From: Streptococcus azizii
Lineage (GTDB): Bacteria > Bacillota > Bacilli > Lactobacillales > Streptococcaceae
Assembly (NCBI RefSeq): GCF_001984715.1
Contig: NZ_MSPR01000008.1
Coordinates: 44,611 to 108,610 of the forward strand
Reading direction: 5' to 3'
DNA: 64,000 nt
Every line of letters begins with the position of its first letter. Within the stretch, counting starts at the first letter, position 1. The translations under genes were made by a program, and so were the position numbers. Positions 22,984 through 32,700 of this stretch are shown piece after piece. The notes under the pieces are model-generated. The model saw only the letters and a list, made by a program, of their open reading frames with translations. It did not search any database and had not been told where the DNA came from.

Positions 22984-23799
22984 ATGATTCGTTTCTTAAT
23001 CTTAGTGGGTTACTTTGAAATGACCCTCTATCTCTACATTTCGGGAAAACTGGATCAGTACATCAATCTCCACTACTCCTATCTCGCCTATCTCTCCATG
23101 GTATTGACCTTTATACTGGCTCTCGTTCAACTGTATATTTGGGTCAAGCAGTTGGAAACCCACAGTCACTTATCAACTAGAGTGGCCAAATTAACCAGTA
23201 TCGCCCTCCTCCTTGTTCCCTTGATTGTAGCCTGGGGCTTTCCAACGGTACAGCTTGACTCTACAACCGTTGCTGCCAAGGGCTATCATTTCCCACTAGC
23301 AGCAGAAACAGATACTGGGATTCAAGAACAAGAAGGGACAAGCGTGCAGTATCTAAAACCAGACACCTCGGCCTATTTCACCAAATCCAGCTACCAAAAC
23401 GAAATGCGTAAGGTTGCCAATCGCTATCTGGAGCAAGAAACAATTTCTATCACCACAGAAAATTATATGGAAGTCATGGAAGCTATCTACGACTATCCCG
23501 ATGAATTTGTCGGAAAAACCATCGAAATGGTAGGGTTTGTCTACAATGATCCAGACAATGCTCATCAGCAATTTCTCTTTCGCTTTGGTATCATTCATTG
23601 TATCGCCGACTCGGGTGTCTATGGACTTCTTTCAACAGGTCAGAGCCTACATTTTCCAGACAATACCTGGGTCTCAGCCAAGGGAATCATTACGTTAACC
23701 TATCACAGCTCCCTCCAACAAGCACTCCCAACACTTGAGCTGACAGAATGCAGTAAGATTGAGCAGCCTGAAAATCCTTATGTCTACCGTGTCTTTTAA
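22984..23799 (+). CDS. TIGR03943/DUF1980 family membrane protein (YcgQ-like)
   Basis: 271 residues. Two or three N-terminal membrane helices (about 5-25, 35-55 and 70-90), then a soluble domain of about 170 residues with the family motif GFVYNDPDN and a conserved FGIIHCIADSGVYG segment around residues 190-205 that contains the invariant Cys. Always paired with the YcgR-type permease; they probably form one membrane complex. Function not established. A weak hairpin AAAAATCACC / GGTGAATTTT after the stop may end this transcript. Confidence 0.82.
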   Translation: MIRFLILVGYFEMTLYLYISGKLDQYINLHYSYLAYLSMVLTFILALVQLYIWVKQLETHSHLSTRVAKLTSIALLLVPLIVAWGFPTVQLDSTTVAAKGYHFPLAAETDTGIQEQEGTSVQYLKPDTSAYFTKSSYQNEMRKVANRYLEQETISITTENYMEVMEAIYDYPDEFVGKTIEMVGFVYNDPDNAHQQFLFRFGIIHCIADSGVYGLLSTGQSLHFPDNTWVSAKGIITLTYHSSLQQALPTLELTECSKIEQPENPYVYRVF

Positions 23800-23851
23800 A
23801 TGGAAAAATCACCCCTCTTCTCGAAAAGCAGGTGAATTTTCTGACAATTTA

Positions 23852-23860
23852 TGCTATACT
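23852..23860 (+). promoter_or_regulatory. Extended -10 of zwf
   Basis: TGCTATACT 32 bases before the zwf ATG, the TG one base before the hexamer. No consensus -35. A leader of about 25 bases contains GGAAATGAGTT before the start. Confidence 0.55.
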
Positions 23861-23891
23861 ACTAATAAATTCTACAGATTGGAAATGAGTT

Positions 23892-25376
23892 ATGTCATCA
23901 CACGTACTATTTACTATTTTTGGAGCAAGTGGAGACCTCGCCAAGCGTAAGCTCTACCCTTCACTTTTTCGATTGTATAAAGCAGGATATATCGGACAGC
24001 ACTTTGCCGTGATTGGGACAGCGCGTCGACCGTGGACCAAGGAATATTTTGAACAGGTCGTCATTGAATCGCTCGGAGATTTACCAGATAATACGCGTCA
24101 AGCACATGAATTTGCGAGCCATTTTTACTACCAGAGCCACGATGTCAATGATACTGAGCATTACGTTGCCCTAAAACAGTTACAGGATGAATTGGATACA
24201 AGATACGAAACCGACCATAACAAAGTATTCTTCTTGTCCATGGCTCCTGAGTTTTTCGGAACCATTGCCAAACATCTGAAATCCGAAAAAATTGTTGACG
24301 GAAAAGGTTTTGAGCGCTTAATCATTGAAAAACCATTTGGAACTAGCCTAGAGACAGCTGAAAAACTCAACCAAGAGTTGTCAGAAACCTTTGAAGAAGA
24401 GCAAATCTATCGCATCGACCATTACCTGGGAAAAGAAATGGTGCAAAATATTTTTGCAGTACGGTTTGCCAATATCATCTTTGAACATATCTGGAATCGT
24501 GACTACATCGAGTCTGTGCAAATTAACTTCGCCGAGTCCATCGGGGTTGAAGATCGTGGCGGCTACTACGACCATTCGGGTGCCTTGAAAGATATGATTC
24601 AAAATCACGCCTTGCAGGTCCTCTCTCTGCTAGCCATGGATAAGCCTGCTAGCTTTAGCGAGGCGGATGTCCGAGCAGAAAAAATCAAAATCTTCCAGAG
24701 CTTAAAGCAACAGACCGAAGAAGAAATAAAACGCAATTTTATCAGAGGTCAATACACAGCCGGTCATATCGATGGAAAGGACTATGTAGGCTATCTGGAA
24801 GAGCCTAATATCGCAGCAGAGTCACAGACAGAAACCTTTGCAAGCGGGGTATTCTTTGTCAATACTGATGCCTTTCGTGATGTCCCCTTCTTCTTCCGCA
24901 CAGGCAAGCGCCTCACAGAGAAAGGGACGCGCATTACGATCGTCTTTAAACAGGCCCAGGACATCTTCGGTCAACACGCTCAAAAGAATATCTTGACGAT
25001 TTATATCCAGCCGACCGAAGGGTTCTCTCTATCCATCAATGGAAAAGAGGTCGGGTCGCACTTTGCACTCACACCTGCCAAACTGGACTTCCGCCATAAT
25101 GCGACTGCCCTTGGCAATTCTCCAGAAGCCTATGAAAAACTCTTCTTTGATGTCTTACACGGAGATTCAACCAACTTTAGTCACTGGGAGGAGGTAAAGG
25201 CAAGCTGGCAGTTTATCGATCAGGTCGTTGGGATTTGGCAGGACAATCAAGTACCGCTCCACTACTATCCAGCAGGAAGCATGGGACCCCAAGCGGCATT
25301 TGATTTACTAGAAAGCTATGGTAGCAACTGGGTGTGGACTCCTGATGTCTGGTATCGTGAACGCGGTTTGCTATAA
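23892..25376 (+). CDS. zwf: Glucose-6-phosphate 1-dehydrogenase
   Basis: 494 residues, normal length. Oxidises glucose-6-phosphate to 6-phosphogluconolactone with NADP+, entry to the oxidative pentose phosphate pathway. N-terminal Rossmann motif GASGDLAKRK (about 10-19) and active-site RIDHYLGKE (about 175-183) with the catalytic His following. Transcribed alone; a terminator follows. Confidence 0.97.
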   Translation: MSSHVLFTIFGASGDLAKRKLYPSLFRLYKAGYIGQHFAVIGTARRPWTKEYFEQVVIESLGDLPDNTRQAHEFASHFYYQSHDVNDTEHYVALKQLQDELDTRYETDHNKVFFLSMAPEFFGTIAKHLKSEKIVDGKGFERLIIEKPFGTSLETAEKLNQELSETFEEEQIYRIDHYLGKEMVQNIFAVRFANIIFEHIWNRDYIESVQINFAESIGVEDRGGYYDHSGALKDMIQNHALQVLSLLAMDKPASFSEADVRAEKIKIFQSLKQQTEEEIKRNFIRGQYTAGHIDGKDYVGYLEEPNIAAESQTETFASGVFFVNTDAFRDVPFFFRTGKRLTEKGTRITIVFKQAQDIFGQHAQKNILTIYIQPTEGFSLSINGKEVGSHFALTPAKLDFRHNATALGNSPEAYEKLFFDVLHGDSTNFSHWEEVKASWQFIDQVVGIWQDNQVPLHYYPAGSMGPQAAFDLLESYGSNWVWTPDVWYRERGLL

Positions 25377-25390
25377 AGATCATAGCAATT

Positions 25391-25434
25391 AGGGAATAAG
25401 GAGGAGCTACTATTCTTCCTTGCTTCCCTCTTTT
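25391..25434 (+). terminator. zwf terminator
   Basis: GGGAATAAGGA pairs with TCCTTGCTTCCC, followed by TCTTTTTT. It stands between zwf and the AlkD-like gene. Confidence 0.75.
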
Positions 25435-25453
25435 TTAGAAAATAGGAGAACTG

Positions 25454-26131
25454 ATGTCAATGATTCCATCTATCTTGGCAGAACTTGAAAGTGCTAGCCA
25501 TGCAGGTACCCTCAAACGCTATGAAAAAATTCAAGAAACACAGCCTTACTACGGCGTCCCTATGGGAGCAATTTCTCGCCTTGCCAAATCCTACGTCGAT
25601 CAATCCGACCTCGTTCTCCCCTTATGGCAAACTAGGGTCCTAGAAGCTCAGTATTTAGCCATCCAAATCGCTAAGGGAAAACCAAATCAGTTGGCAGTTG
25701 ATACCATCCAAATCTGTCTGGACGAGACCGTTTCACAAAACGTTCTGGATAAGTTCACCAGTCTCATTCTTAGTCAACGTTCAGATGCCAGAAAATGGGA
25801 AAGGGAACTCCTAGCATCAGATAGCCCTCTCTTTCAGCGTCTGGGCTGGTCACTGAAAGGCAAATATTTTGCAGGTAAGACAGCTACCCCATCAGAAATT
25901 GAAGAGACGCTTTCCACCATTGAAGTCCAGCTACAAACCGCACATCCAGCAGTCCAATGGACCATGAACCAATGTTTAGTCGAGATAGCTGTGACCTATC
26001 CAAATTATTTAGAGCAAGGTCTAACCCTCGGACATACATTAGCCGTCTATGCCGATATGAAAGTCCCTAAAGGTTGCACATCGGCCTATGCCCCTGACTG
26101 GATCCAAGCCCTTCTGAGAAAAAGAAAATAA
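25454..26131 (+). CDS. DNA alkylation repair protein, AlkD-like HEAT-repeat family
   Basis: 225 residues of repeated helical pairs. The N-terminal YYGVPMGAISRLAK (about 33-46) matches the signature opening of the AlkD-like family, DNA glycosylases that remove bulky or positively charged alkylated bases without flipping them. The following WQTRVLEAQYLA fits the second repeat. I cannot confirm the catalytic Asp and Trp residues from memory, so activity is unproven. It has its own AGGAG at 25445 and ends just before a strong terminator. Confidence 0.72.
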   Translation: MSMIPSILAELESASHAGTLKRYEKIQETQPYYGVPMGAISRLAKSYVDQSDLVLPLWQTRVLEAQYLAIQIAKGKPNQLAVDTIQICLDETVSQNVLDKFTSLILSQRSDARKWERELLASDSPLFQRLGWSLKGKYFAGKTATPSEIEETLSTIEVQLQTAHPAVQWTMNQCLVEIAVTYPNYLEQGLTLGHTLAVYADMKVPKGCTSAYAPDWIQALLRKRK

Positions 26132-26175
26132 GGATAGGGCAGTCTACTACTTCAATGAAAATCTAAAATCATCCT

Positions 26176-26221
26176 AAAACTCTTAGAAAAAGCCGATTCC
26201 TGCTATTTCTAAGAGTTTTTT
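26176..26221 (+). terminator. Strong terminator after the AlkD-like gene
   Basis: AAAACTCTTAGAAA pairs with TTTCTAAGAGTTTT, 14 bp, loop of about 17, then T run. The A run on the other side makes it usable from both strands. Confidence 0.85.
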
Positions 26222-26398
26222 ATACTCCCTGGCTGCACTTCATCTGCACCGTTAAAGGGAAATATAGTAGATTGAAATAAAACGAGGACACTTGTTTGTT
26301 TGCCATACAGTTCAATAAGATTACAGTTAGACTTCTATTGCTTCCCTGTTTGTCCTCCCCTTGTTTCAACTCGCTATATAAGCTGATTTGAAGAATGT
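26222..26398. other. Intergenic space, fragment of a repeat
   Basis: Begins with TAGTAGATTGAAATAAAACG, a sequence type often seen at repeat edges in streptococci, and continues without any reading frame of note. I see no gene here. Confidence 0.35.
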
Positions 26399-26429
26399 AA
26401 AAAATCCCACATGAACATCATGTAGGATT
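26399..26429 (-). terminator. regR terminator
   Basis: Minus strand AATCCTACATGA / TCATGTGGGATT stem, 3-base loop, followed by TTTTTT, 32 bases after the regR stop. Confidence 0.8.
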
Positions 26430-26460
26430 CAGCCGACATCCTCTAAGGGATTCCGGTCAC

Positions 26461-27459
26461 TTAAATCGTCGAATTTTTCCAATGAACCGTGCAGTCTAAA
26501 ACCTGCTGGCGATCTTCTTTATGCCGACCTTCAATCTGATCAATCAGCATCTTTGTTGCCTGTAAGCCTTCTTCAAAAGCTGGCTGTACAATGGTTGAAA
26601 TCGTCGGTGATGAGAAGTTGGTCCATTCAGTATTATCAAATCCCAATAGACCAACCTGAGGGAAGGACAGGTGCAACTCCTTCATCGCCTTGAATACTAT
26701 CGGCAAGGCCCAGCAGTTGGGGACAAAGACAAAGGTCATCTCCTGAGGGTCAATCGCGCCCTCCAAAAATTCCTTGATTTCTGTTACATCTGTATGCTCA
26801 TCAGAAATGATGAGTTCTTGATAAGATTTTTGATAGTCTGATAAGGCATCAACAAAGCCTGTCACCCGCTCGATGCGGGTACTGAGGCGACTGGTATCTG
26901 CTGTAATCAAGATAAAGCGCTGGTAGCCTTTTTCAACGCAGACCTGGGTAGCATCATAAACGGCATCGTAATTATTGGTCTTGATCCAGCTGGTGCGGTG
27001 CTCATAGAGTTGGCTATCGAAAAAGATGACCTGCTTTTTCTTTTCCTCAATAATCCGTGAGTACTTCCTAAAATGCGAGGTCGGCTGGATAATAAAGCCG
27101 TCTACTCCCAGCATCAGCATACTCTCAATATACCTGTCCTCACTCTCTTGATCATAGTTACTATTGCCAATAATAACCTGATACCCACTCTTGTGGGCGG
27201 CCTCCTCGATGCCTTTGACAATCTGATTGGAAAAGCTATTGGTAATATCACCAATCAACACGCCAATCAGCTTTGTATTCTTAGAGTTTAGACTCCGTGC
27301 CACCACACTGGGCTTATAGCCAGTCTCGCGAATCACTCGCTCAATTCGCTTCTTTGTCTCCTCTGACATTTTTTCATGTTTGTTATTCAAATAAAAGGAA
27401 ACAGTTGTTTTCGAAGTTTGAGCCATTTCCGCAATCTCTTTTATCGTAAACTTCGACAT
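26461..27459 (-). CDS. regR: LacI-family regulator of hyaluronate catabolism RegR
   Basis: 332 residues: N-terminal helix-turn-helix (TIKEIAEMAQTSKTTVSFYL, 4-23), hinge helix (VVARSLNSK), then a periplasmic-binding-protein-like effector domain (from about 62, IGVLIGDITNSFSNQI). It matches pneumococcal RegR closely along its length; RegR represses hyaluronate lyase and the linked PTS genes there. I start at ATG 27459, behind AAGGAGGAGGT; an upstream in-frame ATG at 27486 overlaps the -10 TATAAT (TGGTATAATGG) and cannot be used. Its likely operator is the AAACCGGTTT palindrome at 41657-41666. The inducer is probably an unsaturated uronate or disaccharide intermediate. Confidence 0.9.
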   Translation of the reverse strand: MSKFTIKEIAEMAQTSKTTVSFYLNNKHEKMSEETKKRIERVIRETGYKPSVVARSLNSKNTKLIGVLIGDITNSFSNQIVKGIEEAAHKSGYQVIIGNSNYDQESEDRYIESMLMLGVDGFIIQPTSHFRKYSRIIEEKKKQVIFFDSQLYEHRTSWIKTNNYDAVYDATQVCVEKGYQRFILITADTSRLSTRIERVTGFVDALSDYQKSYQELIISDEHTDVTEIKEFLEGAIDPQEMTFVFVPNCWALPIVFKAMKELHLSFPQVGLLGFDNTEWTNFSSPTISTIVQPAFEEGLQATKMLIDQIEGRHKEDRQQVLDCTVHWKNSTI

Positions 27460-27524
27460 CCTACCTCCTCCTTCAACTATCTCCATTATACCATACTATC
27501 CACACTTTCATCGATATTTTAACT

Positions 27525-29432
27525 CTAATGTCTCAGTCGAATAATCTGTCCTGTTTTCCTATCAACGACCAGACATTTTCCTCGGAGAAGATAGCCTTCT
27601 ACCTGGATCAGTTTTTCTCCCTTGTAAATATCTTGATGATGCAAGACCAGCAAGATATCCACTCCCTTCCCCTGACATGAAAACGCTAGACCATTTTTTA
27701 GCAAGGTTTGATCTGTTTGGTAAATGGGAACTGGCTTTACGTCAATCTCTTTCTCTACCAGTAGGGTATAGCTGATGATACGATCCTTGAAAAACTCTTT
27801 TTTTACTAATTTTTGTGTCTTGTTCAACTCATTGTATTTAGGAGATACGACAGCTTCCTGGGGGATAAATACTTGCGAGCTATATAGGCATAAATCATTG
27901 ATGGCCTCTTGTCCCACTACCACCTGAGGGTCCAAGATTAACTGACTGGTCAAGCTATGCTCTCCCTGACAATCTAGCTGGTCGACAATCAGTAGTACAT
28001 CTGCCCCAGCCATCACCACCTGTCGCCTGTGCCAATAAGGAAGTCCTCCTCTTGTTGTCGCCTGATACACTCCCTGCATCCAGTAGCAAGAAGCCACCTG
28101 ATGATAGTCATGGCTGATAAATTGGGGATAGCTATCAAATTCCCACGAGCCACTGACTTGTTCAGCCGACTGTTCATCCAAGATACAGCTACTATGCGCC
28201 CAACTACTTTTTAGCATATAGCGCTCTTTGCATTCTCGATAACTATAGCGACCACTATCAATGACTATCGGCTTTCCCTTGTGGTAGAAACAAAAGCTAT
28301 TTTGGTCTCCATGACTATGACCACTCCCCATCGGGCCTGATTTAAAGAAGAGGTAGCTGTCTCTTTCTTTGACAATACTGTGTCCAGAGTTGGAAAAGAA
28401 AGAGCTGCCCGTAGTCACTACACCTGTTTCCAAGCGCTCAAATCGCTCCAAGCCTTTCTGACCGACTAATAAAAGAAGATGCAAATCCAGACCAGCACTA
28501 GCATCTGGCAAGTAAGCTCCATCTTCAAAGAAAAGAGCTGTCAGTTGCAAAATGTCTGTCGTCTCATGACAATCACTATCGCCAATCGCTAAACTTCTCC
28601 CGTCAGGTCCTGTCATCTGCACGACATAGTTCGCCATCTTCCTCAAGACTGGGGACCAAGGCTCTCGATATTCTGGCAGTAAATAGGCCAATTCTAACAG
28701 CAGTTTGTATACCTCTACATGGTAGAGAAAGGACTGCTCATACTGGGTTCCATCTTCTAAAATCTGGGTGTCAATCTGCCTTTCAATCTCACCACAGGCA
28801 AATTCATATTCTGCTTCTATATCAATCTCATGTCCCAAATAGGCATGAGCGAGCAACATCGCTCCTGTCTGAAAAATTCCCCAGTTACTGAGTAGGTCTT
28901 TAGGGCGATAATGAATACGGAGATAGACTAATTGTTGCTGGATAGATTCCAAGATACGGCGGTATTCCAGCTCAGTTAGCCCCTTCCACTGGGTTAAAAT
29001 AGGCAGGAGTTTTAGCCAAGTCAGACAACGTAGAGCCGTGTCAAGCGTCCGGCTGCTCGCTGCTTTAGGATGCCAGTCTCTCACCTGTTCCACCCAGCTC
29101 AGCATCAACTCCCTCACCTTGGCTAAGTAACGTTCATCTTGTTCCACCAAGAATGCCAATGCTAATTTCCATAGATATTCCTGACGATTGAGCATGAAGG
29201 TCCATTCCTCATCCCCATGGCAATTTGCCTGCCAATCCATAGGGGATAATTGATAGGCAACAGGGCAAGGCTCCATATCCCAATTATCCTCAAACAAAAA
29301 AATATTTTCCAGCAAACGCTCACAGGCAAGGAGTAAGTCTCGATACTCCTTAGACTTCTTGCTGAGAATATAGCCTCTCAATACTTCCAGTGAGGCCTCA
29401 TCGTAGACTTGTTTTGCATATTCTATTGTCAT
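27525..29432 (-). CDS. Heparinase II/III-like polysaccharide lyase family protein
   Basis: 635 residues, no signal peptide, so cytoplasmic. N-terminal alpha/alpha toroid (about 1-330) with SNWG (182-185, Asn in the neutralising position) and EDGTQYEQSFLYH (226-238), then a C-terminal beta-sandwich with HSHGDQNSF (372-380), DSGRYSY (392-398, candidate catalytic Tyr) and AHSSCILD (412-419). This is the heparinase II/III fold. Pneumococcus has a homologue at the same locus, whose substrate I do not know to be established. Being cytoplasmic and beside a hyaluronan pathway, it may act on imported oligosaccharides the unsaturated glucuronyl hydrolase cannot process. Its start lies 66 bases before regR's leader, in the same direction. 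Confidence 0.82.
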   Translation of the reverse strand: MTIEYAKQVYDEASLEVLRGYILSKKSKEYRDLLLACERLLENIFLFEDNWDMEPCPVAYQLSPMDWQANCHGDEEWTFMLNRQEYLWKLALAFLVEQDERYLAKVRELMLSWVEQVRDWHPKAASSRTLDTALRCLTWLKLLPILTQWKGLTELEYRRILESIQQQLVYLRIHYRPKDLLSNWGIFQTGAMLLAHAYLGHEIDIEAEYEFACGEIERQIDTQILEDGTQYEQSFLYHVEVYKLLLELAYLLPEYREPWSPVLRKMANYVVQMTGPDGRSLAIGDSDCHETTDILQLTALFFEDGAYLPDASAGLDLHLLLLVGQKGLERFERLETGVVTTGSSFFSNSGHSIVKERDSYLFFKSGPMGSGHSHGDQNSFCFYHKGKPIVIDSGRYSYRECKERYMLKSSWAHSSCILDEQSAEQVSGSWEFDSYPQFISHDYHQVASCYWMQGVYQATTRGGLPYWHRRQVVMAGADVLLIVDQLDCQGEHSLTSQLILDPQVVVGQEAINDLCLYSSQVFIPQEAVVSPKYNELNKTQKLVKKEFFKDRIISYTLLVEKEIDVKPVPIYQTDQTLLKNGLAFSCQGKGVDILLVLHHQDIYKGEKLIQVEGYLLRGKCLVVDRKTGQIIRLRH

Positions 29433-29466
29433 CCCTACTCCTCTCTAATACTTAACACAGTCTCTT

Positions 29467-29703
29467 ATACTCTTTAAAAATCAAAAGGATACGCCGTCAA
29501 GAGTCCTATTTTTGCTTTGAGTTTTTTACGCCCTTTGTATCTTATAATTGAACTCGGGCTAAACTCTGTGCGAAAAAGAGAAATAATAGTTTGCTTTGGC
29601 AAGCTCTCAGCTACCTTTAAAAATAGGCTGAAAACCTCCACTGGAGCTTTTCACTCGTCAGATTTCCTATTTTCGCTTTGAGTTTTTTACGCCCTCGTAT
29701 CTT
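29467..29703 (-). repeat. Modular repeat block between hyl and the lyase gene
   Basis: Edge ATACTCTTTAAAAATCAAAA (29467 onward), then two CGTATC/GATAC boxes (about 29510-29545 and 29660-29703) and the hairpin CTCCACTGGAG (29630-29652 with arms). Its hyl-proximal end runs into the coding sequence and supplies the final codons of hyl. Confidence 0.65.
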
Positions 29704-32700
29704 AGTCTTCGTGTCCTTGCTAGACCCACTAGACTCAATAAACCGAGCAGACTAATTCCCAGCCCTTTCTGATCAGCTGTCTGAGGTAAGGAATGTACCA
29801 GTTTATGCGCCTTGTTTTCCGATTGTTTTTTTAAACCAAGTGGAGTCGCTTGAGAAGGTTGCATAGACTGAACATTCCCTATAGGAGACTCATCTGCATG
29901 ATTAGGCTTGGACGGAGTTGGAGTAGCTTCTTTTGAAGCCTTAGATTGAGAAGCGCCTTTTGTATCTTCCTCTTTTTGAGGAAGTTCCTTCTCCTTGGCA
30001 GTTGGGAGAGTGACCTTCCAGATAGTAGATGGATACGCCTCTGTCGGAGCTTGCTCCACTGTCAAGGTAGCACCCACTGTCGTAAGGACCAGTCCCTTGT
30101 CTACGGCCTTAGTTGACGGATTGTAAAAGGCAACATGATAACCATCTTTGACTGCTTGAATCATATACAGACCAGCATCTGTCAAGGTCATCCCTTCTAC
30201 AGTATAAGGATCGCTCGTATATTTGACTATCCCCCAGGCCTTCTGCTCTTGATCATAGACGACCTGTAGGTCTCGATCTTGATGTAGGACCTGCACACTA
30301 TTAGCAATCTTATCCACCGTTTCCATGGATTGATTCGGAACAAGTACATAGGCATAATTGCTGGCTGTCTGTGGCTGTTCATGCCAAAGAGTGACAAAGC
30401 TATTTTCTACCGCATCTTTTGACTGACCATAGTTAATATCACTCCACTTGCCAACTCTCTTTTCTACCTTAGCTTGGGTGGAGAGCGGTGTCAGGAAGGC
30501 GTAACCAATCGATTGATTTGCCTTGCCATTCGTCATATAGAATGTCTTGGTCTCGCCCGTCGTCACCTGATGTGACAAATCAACCGCCTGACCATTGATA
30601 TAGTATTGATAGTTTTCACCAGCGACCAATTTTCGATTTTCAACAGTAGTCACTGCCCCTTTCCCAGACTGATGCTCCACCTGCGTCCCTAGAAATACAA
30701 TCTTATTTCCCAAGACAAACCATGCCTTACGGGCTGTCAAGCTATTATTCCAGTTGTTAAAATCCATGGCAAGTGTAGCTAGACGGTTTCCTAGCTGACT
30801 AGCCCCTACAAAACTACTTGTCAGCGTCACCTCGCCACTGCCATCTTTTCGTAGATCCTTTGTAGTCGTTGTGCCTGCCAAACGATAAGGGTCAACCGTT
30901 GGCCAATAGTTATTGCTATAATGACTCAAATCACCGTTATATAGATAGACCATACCATCTGACGTATACCAACCACGACGATTTTCATCGTTCATATCTT
31001 CATAGTTCTGAGTTTTGTTGGAATACATACTAAGAGCAAAGGTGAAGTTCTGTTCTGCATTATGATAGACAAACTTATCCATATTATTAAAAGCGGCAAT
31101 GACATTTTCAGCAGGTTTGGGCTGAATCTGATCATTGGAGAGCAAGGCATTAAATAAGTCATATTCTTTATAAGAACGCAGGTGCTTGTAAATGTCATTA
31201 AAGGTATCAGACAAGACCTGACCTTTTACAAACGATAGCAAGGCTGACTTTTCAGGCTCTTTTGCTGACTCTGCAATACGGACCAGTGAACTCAGAATCT
31301 CCACTGCATAGACATGGCTTTGTTTTTGCTGACGACTCACTGAACGCCCTCTCGTCATATCAAGTAACTCACCCTTGACAAGAATCGGCATAAAGGCTTT
31401 TTCAATCCACTTCTGTAAAATCTGAGTTTTTTCTTCTGGTAGCTCAAAAGGACTGGACTGAATCACTGGAAGTATCTGGGAAAAGCCATCTAATAAGACA
31501 TTGCCATAAGCACCTGTGTAGGCAACATTAGTATGGTCGATAAATGAGCCATCCTTATAAAAACCTTCTCCACTACTCACAAACTTCATAATCGTCGTTA
31601 GACCATGCACACCATCTCGAATCCTCTGCTCTTCCCGTCTAAGAGCCCCCTCTAAGATAGCAACCTTGCTAATATCTGTCTGATTGCCACCAACTGCTGG
31701 AACTGGATTCGGAGTCGTCATTCGAATCATGGTGGTATCGGGCACAAATTTCCGAATCGGTTTGGTATAGGTCTCAATTTCTTCCTGACTAAAGTAAGGA
31801 TTCATATAGACAAGAGTATTCAGCAGGGCCAGAGGACCTCCAATCTCATAATCCCACCAATTTCCATTTATTTCCTTATTTTCATTATAAACCTGTTCAT
31901 ATAACCAAGCCATCCCCTTTTTAACCTTATCAATCAGCTCACGATCTCTATAATATTTTGAAAAAGGATTCGTAATAACCTGCGACATTTTTTCAAGATT
32001 TCGATAGGTAGACGTGATACCTGCAGACTGATTTAAACTAATATTTTCAAATAAGGACGGTTCTAGGCGACTTGGAGAACGCCAATTCGCTACATACGTA
32101 TCAACAGTCTGCTCCAGCTTCTGTAAAAAGGCTACCTTATTGGGATCGTTCGTATCAAATCGATTGTTGGCTAGCGAAATTTCTTCCCATCTACGCTGCA
32201 GTTCATCAAAAATAGTCTCTTGGTGCGGGGTAACCGTCAGCGTAAAGTGTGAGACTTCACCATTTTGATCATAGACGCGCACCAAGGTAGTCCCCGATTG
32301 CTTAGGAAAAATCATGTTATTTGATAGAGTGGCTACAGTAGTATCAACCACTTCATAGGTGAGGTCCTTTCTATTAGGCACATAGACCTTACCGGTATCA
32401 ATGCTAACAGTCCCCGTCTCTGGCTTCCCTTTCTTATCAAATGTAGAAGATGCTGGAACATATTCTTTCAAGGAAATATTGTCAAACACCGCTGTTCCCG
32501 TCCCTTTCTCAAAAAACAATTCCACTTTGAGATAGGCCGCCTCTGGAGACAGGCTGACTAATTTTTCAATGCGTGTGTCCTTGGTCCCCAAAACCGTATC
32601 TGTATAAACAAATTCTTGCGGTGATAAGTTCTTATTATTGACATCCCTGCTAGTCAGGCGAACACGCGCTCCACCACCAACGATGCCAAATGCTTTTACA

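Noticed and set aside
27460..27486. Nine-residue extension of RegR
   Set aside because: The upstream ATG overlaps the -10 hexamer, and the downstream ATG has a strong ribosome site.
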